Source of the DNA: UBA5336 sp039815055
Lineage (GTDB): Bacteria > Pseudomonadota > Alphaproteobacteria > Caulobacterales > Hyphomonadaceae
Assembly (NCBI GenBank): GCA_039815055.1
Contig: JBCCAA010000086.1
Span: 1 to 8,760, forward strand
DNA: 8,760 bases
Direction: 5' to 3'
Shown: positions 1 to 5,630 of the stretch, one piece after another
How the letters are laid out: each line of letters starts with the position of its first letter
Position numbering within the stretch: position 1 is the stretch's first letter
Notes under the pieces: generated by a model
The model's database searches: none
Told to the model about the DNA's origin: nothing
Seen by the model: the letters and a program-made list of their open reading frames with translations, nothing else
Translations under genes and position numbers: made by a program

Positions 1-307
1 AAAACCCGGAAATCAGAAAATCGAGGGCTTCCAGGATCTCGTCGCCGTGCCGATCTTCGATGTTCTCGACAAATGCCCCCAAATCCGACAGCGGCATGGC
101 CGTCAGATCTGTCGTGACCATAAGGAAAGTCTCGCCGCGCACCGACAGGCTCGGCTTGAGTCGAGGTAAGTCTTCCCGATGCGCGCCAAGCTTGGGAACC
201 AAGGGCACAACCACACAGCTTGAAAGATGGCTGAGTAAGCTGGCCTGAACGTCGACCACAAATGGCACGCCGCCGTGCGCAAACCGATAAACATCGAACC
301 GGGCCAC
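1..307 (-). CDS. ccdB: CcdB-family toxin, runs off the left edge (partial)
   Basis: CcdB-type toxin of a type II toxin-antitoxin pair; characterised CcdB proteins poison DNA gyrase. Translation from the GTG at 307 gives 102 residues to the window edge, close to the 101 of F-plasmid CcdB. Landmarks line up with that family: FDVYRF near the N-terminus, PFVVDVQ at 15-21, a VVVPL strand at 32-36, MVTTDL at 63-68, and the C-terminal helix ILEALDFL at 91-98. The visible end is ISGF, so the stop probably lies just outside the window. The start overlaps the ccdA stop by one base (TAGTG), with an AAGGA ribosome binding site just upstream, so translation is probably coupled to the antitoxin. The family's terminal Trp-Gly-Ile reads Ser-Gly-Phe here, so gyrase poisoning should not be assumed. 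Family assignment is from remembered sequence patterns. Confidence 0.88.
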   Translation of the reverse strand, partial: MARFDVYRFAHGGVPFVVDVQASLLSHLSSCVVVPLVPKLGAHREDLPRLKPSLSVRGETFLMVTTDLTAMPLSDLGAFVENIEDRHGDEILEALDFLISGF

Positions 308-558
308 TATTTCCTTGCCCAGCCTGGCGCCGGAAGCATTGTGCCGTGTTTCTCTACTCGCTCATTGTGAGCTTCAATTGCGGCCCGGTTTTCTTCAAGC
401 CACTTCTTTTCTTTTGCTTTGCGAATAGCCTCGGCCAAACCGGCTTCAGCGGCTTGGGAGGCGTTCAATTCCAGCGCTTTGGCGTCTGCGATAATGTCCT
501 CACTTATGGTAAGGTTGATACTCCGCCGTTTGATCTTTGCGTTCAACTTGGCCTCCAT
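307..558 (-). CDS. ccdA: CcdA-family antitoxin
   Basis: Antitoxin partner of the downstream CcdB; family members neutralise CcdB and, as a complex, repress their own operon. The 83-residue protein has an N-terminal ribbon-helix-helix-like part (strand RRSINLTIS at 11-19, then two helices to about 50). Its C-terminal toxin-binding tail is WLEENRAAIEAHNERVEKHG at 53-72, ending in PGW at 78-80. The W..EN.......HN..VE.HG spacing resembles F-plasmid CcdA (W..EN ... MNG ... W). The ATG at 558 was chosen because residues from there match family length and the likely promoter -10 (587-592) would place transcription start near 580. That excludes the in-frame ATG at 582 and the longer frame reaching 891, which lies antisense to recR. 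No clear Shine-Dalgarno precedes ATG 558, so the exact start is less certain than the identity. Confidence 0.88.
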   Translation of the reverse strand: MEAKLNAKIKRRSINLTISEDIIADAKALELNASQAAEAGLAEAIRKAKEKKWLEENRAAIEAHNERVEKHGTMLPAPGWARK

Positions 559-561
559 AAA

Positions 562-598
562 ATATGCGCATAAATAATCCATACAGATTATATGCGCA
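562..598 (-). promoter_or_regulatory. ccdAB promoter and probable autoregulatory operator
   Basis: A perfect TATAAT -10 lies on the minus strand at 587-592, about 30 bases upstream of the ccdA start. Two direct copies of ATATGCGCA (562-570 and 590-598) flank the expected transcription start, 28 bp apart. The first is the core of a perfect 10-bp palindrome TATGCGCATA (563-572). Paired boxes over an antitoxin promoter fit ribbon-helix-helix autorepression. I see no convincing -35. The recR promoter must be nearby on the other strand, so the operator could affect it too. Operator function is inference. Confidence 0.6.
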
Positions 599-643
599 AT
601 CTCGTTGCTTGCATTCCCCGCACGCAACGTCAGACTCTCGCCC

Positions 644-1243
644 ATGGCAGACCGAGTCGCAGGCCCTGAAATCCTCCGCATGATCGAGCTGATCGCCAAG
701 CTTCCTGGCCTGGGGCCGCGCTCGGCCCGGCGCGTGGCGTTACACTTGCTCAAGCGTAAGGACAGCTTGCTGATTCCGCTTTCTGAGGCGTTGGCCGAGG
801 CTGGCGCCAAGATTGAGGCGTGCCATATCTGCGGCAACTTCGATACCACCCAGCCCTGTTCCATATGCGCGGCGCCGAACCGTGACGACACTGTGCTGTG
901 CGTGGTGGAAGACGTGCCGGACCTGTGGGCGCTTGAACGGGCCGGCGCGTTTCGCGGGCGCTATCACGTGCTGGGCGGGGTGCTTTCAGCGCTAGATGGG
1001 ATTGGCCCCGATGAGCTGTCTATCGCCAAGCTCGTCCGCCGGGTGGAAGAGGGCAGCTTCACCGAGGTGATCCTGGCGCTGAATGCCACGCTGGATGGCC
1101 AGACCACGGCCCATTATATCGCCGAACAATTGGAGCCGTCGGGCATCACGGTGACGCGCCTGGCGCATGGTGTGCCCGTGGGCGGGGAGCTTGATCACCT
1201 CGATGATGGCACGCTGGCCACGGCGCTGCGGGCCAGACGTTAA
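644..1243 (+). CDS. recR: Recombination mediator protein RecR
   Basis: RecR works with RecF/RecO to load RecA on single-stranded gaps during cytoplasmic recombinational repair. The 199-residue product has the family's usual length and order. A helix-hairpin-helix region (PGLGPRSARR, 21-30) comes first. A four-cysteine zinc motif follows with C60, C63, C72 and C75 (C-x2-C-x8-C-x2-C). Next is a Toprim domain starting at VLCVVEDVPDLWALE (84-98) and including LALNATLDGQTTA (144-156). The conserved C-terminal segment is HGVPVGGELDHLDDGTL (175-191). The ATG at 644 gives this standard N-terminus; an in-frame TTG at 605 would add 13 unrelated residues. No good Shine-Dalgarno is visible. In many bacteria recR follows dnaX and ybaB; here the upstream neighbour is a divergent ccdAB pair. 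Its stop TAA overlaps the stop of the convergent downstream gene within a TTAA. Confidence 0.97.
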   Translation: MADRVAGPEILRMIELIAKLPGLGPRSARRVALHLLKRKDSLLIPLSEALAEAGAKIEACHICGNFDTTQPCSICAAPNRDDTVLCVVEDVPDLWALERAGAFRGRYHVLGGVLSALDGIGPDELSIAKLVRRVEEGSFTEVILALNATLDGQTTAHYIAEQLEPSGITVTRLAHGVPVGGELDHLDDGTLATALRARR

Positions 1244-1860
1244 ATCTCAGCGCGCGCCTGCGCCCTGGTCCAGCCCTCACGGGCAAACACACGCTCCAGA
1301 TAGGCGTTCAACGCCGGATAACTGCCCAGAAGTCCAAACGCGTTTGCAAAGTTGACCATGAAGGCCAGCGAGATGTCCGGGGCCGCGAAACTGTCGCCAC
1401 AAATGAAGTGGCGGCCCGTAAGCTCACCCTCAAGATAGCCGAGCTGGGCGTCCACTTCGCCCTTGGCAAAGGCGCTGATCACGGGCGGTTTTGGATCGGC
1501 TTCGCGTGCCAGCAGCATGGTCATCATGAGCGGCAGAACACCGGAGCCTTCGGGATAGTGCAGCCACTGCAGCCAAGTGCTGTAAGCTGTCTTGTCAGTT
1601 TTGGGGGGCGGGGCCAGTGGGCCATCCGATCCATAGACATCGCAAAGATACGCCGCAATGGCGCCGGACTCCGAAATAACATGTCCATCATCCTCGATCA
1701 CCGGGGATTTGCCCAACGGGTGCGGGCCTTTCAGCTTCGGCGGTGCGCGGCCTTGGTCATTGCGGTGATAGACTTCAAGCTCATACGCAAGGCCCAGCTC
1801 TTCCAGCAGCCAGACTGTATAGATGGACCGGCCGACGCGCAGATGGTGCAGTTTGATCAT
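1240..1860 (-). CDS. Glutathione S-transferase family protein
   Basis: A 206-residue cytosolic GST-fold protein, the usual length for bacterial GSTs, predicted to conjugate or reduce substrates with glutathione; the substrate is not predictable. The N-terminal thioredoxin-like domain runs to about residue 80. It has a candidate catalytic Ser12 in GRSIYTVWLLEEL, the cis-proline element KSPVI (51-55) and the glutathione gamma-glutamyl contact pair E64-S65 in ISESGAI. The helical C-terminal domain carries GDSFAAPDISLA (155-166) with conserved D162. The N-cap Thr/Ser usually three residues before that Asp is Ala159 here. The start ATG overlaps the stop of the upstream PQQ dehydrogenase gene as ATGA, indicating one operon with coupled translation. 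The stop overlaps that of convergent recR. The GST class is not resolved. Confidence 0.92.
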   Translation of the reverse strand: MIKLHHLRVGRSIYTVWLLEELGLAYELEVYHRNDQGRAPPKLKGPHPLGKSPVIEDDGHVISESGAIAAYLCDVYGSDGPLAPPPKTDKTAYSTWLQWLHYPEGSGVLPLMMTMLLAREADPKPPVISAFAKGEVDAQLGYLEGELTGRHFICGDSFAAPDISLAFMVNFANAFGLLGSYPALNAYLERVFAREGWTRAQARAEI

Positions 1861-3008
1861 TGAGCCACATCCAAACGAAACAACCGGCCATCAAGCTCGG
1901 CCGTGGCAAGGTACACATGGCCGTCAATGCCGACCTCTACATCGCGGAACGGGATACCTTCGCCATCAAACAGGTCTTCGACGCCGACCACATCTCCGGC
2001 CTCATCCAGGTCAACGCGTACCAGTTTCTGGCCTTCCGGCCCGTTCATGGCACCGATCAGCAGATCGCCGTCCCATCCCGGATACACATCGCCGCGATAG
2101 ACCACCATGCCCGATGGCGCGATCGACGGCACCCACTTGACTGCGGGCTGGGCCATGCCGTCGGCTTCGGTTTCATCTGATATCACTGAACCATCATAGT
2201 TTTCACCATAGGTGATCACTGGCCAGCCATAATTCGTGCCCGCTTCGATGACATTCAGCTCATCGCCGCCCTTGGGGCCATGCTCATGGGCATAGATCCG
2301 GTCACGTTCGACGTCATAGACCATGCCCTGCACATTCCGGTTCCCATATGTGTAGACATAAGGATCGGCGCCCTCCTGGCCGTCAAACGGGTTACCGGCG
2401 GGCACGCCGCCATCCTCGGTCATGCGCACAATCGTGCCGAACTGATTTTCCGTGTTCTGGGCCTCGTGGCGGAAGCCGCCGCCATCGCCGAGACCGACCA
2501 GAAGCGAGCCATCGTCAAGCCAAACCAGGCGTGAGCCGAAGTGGAAGCCGCGGTTTTTGCCCGGTACATTGGATTTGAAGATATCCTCCACATCCACAAG
2601 CGCCGTGCCGTTTTCCTTCAGTGCGCCGCGCGCCACTACGGTGAGGTTTTCGTCTTCCGTGCCCTCTGCATAGGTGAAGTAAACGAGGCGATTGGATACA
2701 AAATCGGGGTGCAGCTCCACATCCAACAGGCCGCCCTGGCGAAGGATCAGCATATCATCGGGCAGGCCTTCAATCGGTGTTTCGTCCAGAATGCCGTCAC
2801 GCACGATGCGCATCTGGCCATCTCGCTCCGTCACCAACATGTCACCATTCGGCAGCACCGCGATGCCCCAAGGAAAAGCAAGACCGTCGGCGATTTCGGT
2901 CAAGGTGAGATCGGCTTGTGTGGCCTGCTCTGGCGGCGGCGTGCTGGAGGCACTGCCACAAGCGGTCAGCGAGCCAATCAGCGTGAGGGCGGCGAGGGTG
3001 CGAATCAT
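1857..3008 (-). CDS. PQQ-dependent aldose sugar dehydrogenase, lipoprotein
   Basis: A 383-residue quinoprotein of the soluble glucose/aldose sugar dehydrogenase family (YliI/Asd-like), which oxidises sugars with pyrroloquinoline quinone outside the cytoplasm. The N-terminus MIRTLAALTLIGSLTAC is a lipoprotein signal with lipobox LTAC; C17 would be lipidated and Gly18 follows, suggesting an outer-membrane anchor. The beta-propeller shows FPWGIAVLPNGDMLVTER (45-62), Q91 in RQGGLLDVELHPDF and candidate catalytic His156 in GFHFGSRL. It also shows R224 in YGNRNVQG and the family signature HGPKGGDELN...NYGWP (243-263). The ATG at 3008 is preferred over an upstream frame start at 3107 because it begins the signal peptide and has AGGAG seven bases upstream. 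It is the first gene of an operon with the GST gene. No PQQ synthesis genes are in the window; substrate is inferred only to family level. Confidence 0.93.
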   Translation of the reverse strand: MIRTLAALTLIGSLTACGSASSTPPPEQATQADLTLTEIADGLAFPWGIAVLPNGDMLVTERDGQMRIVRDGILDETPIEGLPDDMLILRQGGLLDVELHPDFVSNRLVYFTYAEGTEDENLTVVARGALKENGTALVDVEDIFKSNVPGKNRGFHFGSRLVWLDDGSLLVGLGDGGGFRHEAQNTENQFGTIVRMTEDGGVPAGNPFDGQEGADPYVYTYGNRNVQGMVYDVERDRIYAHEHGPKGGDELNVIEAGTNYGWPVITYGENYDGSVISDETEADGMAQPAVKWVPSIAPSGMVVYRGDVYPGWDGDLLIGAMNGPEGQKLVRVDLDEAGDVVGVEDLFDGEGIPFRDVEVGIDGHVYLATAELDGRLFRLDVAQ

Positions 3009-3092
3009 CAGAGGGCTCCTGTCGTGCGACCTTATTGCGGACACATAGGCGCATGAGCCGCGAAACAAAGCCACCCAACGACACGATATTGG

Positions 3093-3106
3093 TGACGCGG
3101 GCGTCA
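3093..3106. promoter_or_regulatory. Inverted repeat in the divergent promoter region
   Basis: TGACGC-GG-GCGTCA is a perfect 6+2+6 inverted repeat in the 163-bp spacer between the PQQ dehydrogenase operon (start 3008, leftward) and the monooxygenase gene (start 3172, rightward). Its position suits an operator serving either or both directions. No regulator gene is adjacent, and I could not pick convincing -35/-10 pairs on either strand, so regulatory function is inference. Confidence 0.4.
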
Positions 3107-3171
3107 TTATTCTGGCGCTCTTGCGGCGCTTCCTTTACAGTCGGCCATCGTGAACTCGGAGAGTATAGCCC

Positions 3172-4674
3172 ATGGCGGTGGAACTTCTGGACGTTGTGAT
3201 TGTCGGCGCGGGCCTGTCCGGGATTGGTCAGGCGGTGCACCTTCAGCGCGAATGCCCTGATAAGTCCTATGCCATATTGGAGGGCCGCGATGCGATTGGC
3301 GGCACGTGGGATTTGTTTCGCTATCCCGGCATCCGTTCTGACAGCGACATGTATACGTTGGGATACGGCTTCAAACCGTGGACCCATAACAAGGCCATCG
3401 CCCAAGGCGAGACCATTCGCGAGTACATTCGCGAAACTGCGGGCGAATACGGCATAGAGCAGCATGTTCGGTTCAACACCCGCGTCACCGCCGCCAACTG
3501 GTCCAGCAACGAGGCGCTATGGCACATCACGGCGCAGCGCACCGACACCGGCGAGACGGTTCACTACGCCGCCAACATGCTGCTCGTGTGCGCGGGATAC
3601 TATAGCTACAAGCAAGGCCACCGCCCGGACTTCCCCGGCGAAGAGGCGTTCAAGGGCACTGTGGTGCATCCGCAACACTGGCCTGAAGACCTCGACTATT
3701 CGGGCAAACGCGCGGTTATCATCGGCTCGGGGGCAACGGCGATCACACTGGTACCGTCCATGGCTGACACTGCCGGTCATGTGACCATGCTCCAGCGCTC
3801 ACCGACATATGTGATTTCGCGGCCGTCCTCATCGTGGCTATCCACCGCGATGCGCCGGGTCTTGCCAGACAGTTGGGTGTACAACCTGACGCGCTGGTGC
3901 CACCGCTCGATGCAGCACGTCTTTTACAATCGTACCCGCAGCCATCCCGAGCAGATCAAAACCTATCTGCTCAACACGGTGAAAAAGAAGCTGGGACCGG
4001 ATTTCGATGTCGAGAAACACTTCACTCCCAGTTACAATCCATGGGACCAGCGCCTGTGTCTGATACCCGATGACGACCTGTTCGATGCGCTCAAATCCGG
4101 CGATGCGAGCGTGGTCACCGACACGATTGAGACCTTCACGGAAACCGGCATCCAGCTCACCTCCGGAGCGCATCTGGACGCGGATATTATCGTTACGGCG
4201 ACCGGGCTGGAATTGGTCATTTTTGGAGAGCTGGAGATCACCGTCGATGGCGCACAAGTCGACTACAGTCAGCGCTGGACCTACAAAGGCATTGCGATGT
4301 CGGGCGTGCCGAATTTCATCACTACGTTTGGCTATCTCAACGCCAGCTGGACTCTTCGGGCCGACCTGATCAGCCAGTGGGTCTGCCGCCTGATCAACCA
4401 CATGGACGAGACAGGTCAACGCCAGGCCATGCCAACAGTGCGCCCGGAAGATGAGAACATGACTCCCGCGCCGCATTTCGGCGATTTCACTGCCGGCTAC
4501 CTCCAGCGCGTGATGCACCTTTTGCCGAAGCAGGGCGATCATGCGCCGTGGACCAACCCCCAGGACTATGTGCTGGAGCGCAAGGTTTTCCTCAAAGGCC
4601 CAATTGATGATGGCCACATGGTGTTCAGCCATCCGGCTGGGGCCGAGCGCCCGCTACTCGTAGCGGCGGAGTAA
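3172..4674 (+). CDS. Baeyer-Villiger-type flavin monooxygenase (EthA-like)
   Basis: A 500-residue FAD/NADPH-dependent monooxygenase predicted to insert oxygen into ketones or oxidise S/N centres in the cytoplasm. The FAD Rossmann motif is GAGLSG (12-17). GGTWDLFRYPGIRSDSDM (43-60) is typical of the EthA branch. The Baeyer-Villiger fingerprint F-x-G-x3-H-x3-W-P is intact: F160, G162, H166, W170, P171. The NADPH Rossmann motif is GSGATA (185-190). NPWDQRLCLIPDDDLF (289-304) and the ATG motif TATGL (342-346) complete the pattern. The order and length resemble mycobacterial EthA (about 489 residues). A GGAGAG ribosome binding site at 3158-3163 lies eight bases before the ATG. The gene is divergent from the sugar dehydrogenase/GST operon and convergent with the DUF937 gene. 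The natural substrate is unknown. EthA homology is from remembered sequence; I did not run an alignment. Confidence 0.95.
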   Translation: MAVELLDVVIVGAGLSGIGQAVHLQRECPDKSYAILEGRDAIGGTWDLFRYPGIRSDSDMYTLGYGFKPWTHNKAIAQGETIREYIRETAGEYGIEQHVRFNTRVTAANWSSNEALWHITAQRTDTGETVHYAANMLLVCAGYYSYKQGHRPDFPGEEAFKGTVVHPQHWPEDLDYSGKRAVIIGSGATAITLVPSMADTAGHVTMLQRSPTYVISRPSSSWLSTAMRRVLPDSWVYNLTRWCHRSMQHVFYNRTRSHPEQIKTYLLNTVKKKLGPDFDVEKHFTPSYNPWDQRLCLIPDDDLFDALKSGDASVVTDTIETFTETGIQLTSGAHLDADIIVTATGLELVIFGELEITVDGAQVDYSQRWTYKGIAMSGVPNFITTFGYLNASWTLRADLISQWVCRLINHMDETGQRQAMPTVRPEDENMTPAPHFGDFTAGYLQRVMHLLPKQGDHAPWTNPQDYVLERKVFLKGPIDDGHMVFSHPAGAERPLLVAAE

Positions 4675-4698
4675 GGCGAGGCAAACTTAGCGCCGCCT

Positions 4699-4719
4699 CC
4701 CCGGGCGCGTGACCCGGGG
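4699..4719. terminator. GC-rich hairpin between convergent genes
   Basis: CCCCGGG and CCCGGGG form a perfect 7-bp stem with a 7-base loop, 24 bases after the monooxygenase stop and before the convergent DUF937 gene. It could end transcription from either side, but no T-run follows on either strand. The flanks (GCCTCCCCGGG ... CCCGGGGCCTC) also resemble dispersed intergenic palindromes I recall from alphaproteobacterial genomes, so a REP-like repeat is the alternative. Confidence 0.45.
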
Positions 4720-4781
4720 CCTCTATTGAAATACTCGATGGAAACAGGAGTCCGCGAGACAGGCCCGTGGACGCGGGAAAC

Positions 4782-5450
4782 CTAGCCGCGCTGCTTCATC
4801 ACCATCTGGAAAATGTCGTCCATGGCGGAGCCATCGCCATCGGCGTCGAGCAGGTTGCCCAACATGCCCATTGCGCCGCTGCTTTGCTGCTGAGGTGTCG
4901 CCTTGTTGCCGCCGCCCATCACAGCGCCGAGGAGCCCGCCGAGCAATCCGCCGCCCTGGCTTTGCGCCGGTTGAGACTGGCTGCCGCCGAGCATGCCCAT
5001 CAGCTGGCTGCCGATCTCCGGGTCTTTGGTTTGTTTGGACAGCGATCCCATCACCATGGACGCAACCATAGGCAGCGCCATTTTCAGGATGTCATCGCCG
5101 ATGCCGGTCTTCTGGGACGCCGCGCTGGCCACCGAGCGTGACACCTCTTTCGAGCCGAACAGATGGCCGAGAATAGCATTGCCGTCATTCACCGTTTCCG
5201 GCTGGCTCAGGCGCTCAGGCTGGTCGAGATACTGTTCATGCTGGCCGTTTTGCAGCGCGCCGAGCAGCGCTTGAACACCGCCAGGCTTGGATGTGTTGGC
5301 TTTCAGGCCAGCCGACAGGGCAGGCAAGAGGGCCTTCAGCGCCATGTTTGTCTGGTCCTGGTTCAGGCCCAGCTGTTGTCCCAGCTGCTGGGTTGCGCCG
5401 CCGCCTTGGGCTGAGTTGATCATTTCGAAAAGGTTGAGACCCGCCATCAT
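4782..5450 (-). CDS. DUF937 family protein (YidB-like)
   Basis: A 222-residue protein of the DUF937 family, whose biochemical function is not known to me. It has no signal peptide or clear membrane segment. Two similar helical units are visible: residues 17-51 (GGATQQLGQQLGLNQDQTNMALKALLPALSAGLKA) and about 104-140 (SRSVASAASQKTGIGDDILKMALPMVASMVMGSLSKQ). A Gly/Gln/Ser-rich linker follows (about 154-193), with GGGLLGGLLGAVMGGG inside it. It ends with LLDADGDGSAMDDIFQM (200-216), whose Asp-x-Asp-x-Asp-Gly core resembles a calcium loop and is typical of this family's C-terminus. Two ATGs are adjacent (5450 and 5447). AGGGAG lies four bases before the first and seven before the second, so the second may be the real start. 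It is divergent from the divL-like gene and shares the spacer holding the CtrA box, 93 bases from its start. Confidence 0.85.
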   Translation of the reverse strand: MMAGLNLFEMINSAQGGGATQQLGQQLGLNQDQTNMALKALLPALSAGLKANTSKPGGVQALLGALQNGQHEQYLDQPERLSQPETVNDGNAILGHLFGSKEVSRSVASAASQKTGIGDDILKMALPMVASMVMGSLSKQTKDPEIGSQLMGMLGGSQSQPAQSQGGGLLGGLLGAVMGGGNKATPQQQSSGAMGMLGNLLDADGDGSAMDDIFQMVMKQRG

Positions 5451-5542
5451 AATGCTCCCTTAAATCTCAGTGAAGACAACAGTCTAGCTGACACAGAACG
5501 AAGGCGAAAGCGAAACGCGCAGCTGCCTCCATTAGAAGTGTG

Positions 5543-5558
5543 TTAACACTGCCTTAAC
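5543..5558 (+). promoter_or_regulatory. CtrA binding site (TTAA-N7-TTAAC)
   Basis: TTAACACTGCCTTAAC is an exact match to the consensus for the alphaproteobacterial cell-cycle regulator CtrA: TTAA, seven bases, TTAAC. It lies 73 bases before the divL-like start and 93 bases from the divergent DUF937 start, a normal promoter-proximal position. Its left half is also inside a perfect palindrome GTGTTAACAC (5540-5549). Regulation by CtrA is inference from the motif. Confidence 0.72.
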
Positions 5559-5575
5559 GCAATCGGGCCAATCGG

Positions 5576-5590
5576 TTAACCGGTGTTAAG
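5576..5590 (+). promoter_or_regulatory. Second CtrA-like site with 6-bp spacing
   Basis: TTAACCGGTGTTAAG carries two TTAA half-sites separated by six rather than seven bases, 18 bases after the consensus CtrA box. The left half sits in a perfect palindrome CGGTTAACCG (5573-5582). It could be a weak second CtrA site or a site for another factor. The spacing defect keeps confidence low. Confidence 0.4.
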
Positions 5591-5595
5591 TGTGC

Positions 5596-5600
5596 GATTC
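5596..5600. promoter_or_regulatory. GANTC (CcrM methylation) site in the divL promoter
   Basis: GATTC is the only GANTC I find in the 5451-5630 spacer. In dimorphic alphaproteobacteria CcrM methylates GANTC, and GcrA activates promoters carrying it near the -10. Here it is 30 bases before the start codon and close to two CtrA-like sites. A single 5-base match can occur by chance. Confidence 0.3.
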
Positions 5601-5630
5601 TTGTGTGGATCGTTTTAGGAGGCAGACCCC

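Noticed and set aside
605..643. TTG start extending recR by 13 residues
   Set aside because: The extra residues do not resemble RecR N-termini; the ATG at 644 gives the standard family start and a 199-residue length.
559..891. N-terminal extension of the ccdA frame up to 891
   Set aside because: It lies antisense inside recR, is upstream of the predicted -10, and is not CcdA-like; the family match begins at 558.
1408..1863. 151-residue plus-strand frame opposite the GST gene
   Set aside because: It is an antisense shadow of a clear GST-fold protein.
3009..3107. Longer start for the PQQ dehydrogenase
   Set aside because: It would bury the lipoprotein signal peptide; ATG 3008 has AGGAG at the right distance and begins the signal sequence.
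3838..4632. 264-residue minus-strand frame inside the monooxygenase gene
   Set aside because: It is a shadow of a well-supported gene in GC-rich DNA with no recognisable domain.
4763..4776. CCCG-TGGACG-CGGG as a second terminator hairpin before the DUF937 stop
   Set aside because: The stem is only four base pairs, too weak to claim.
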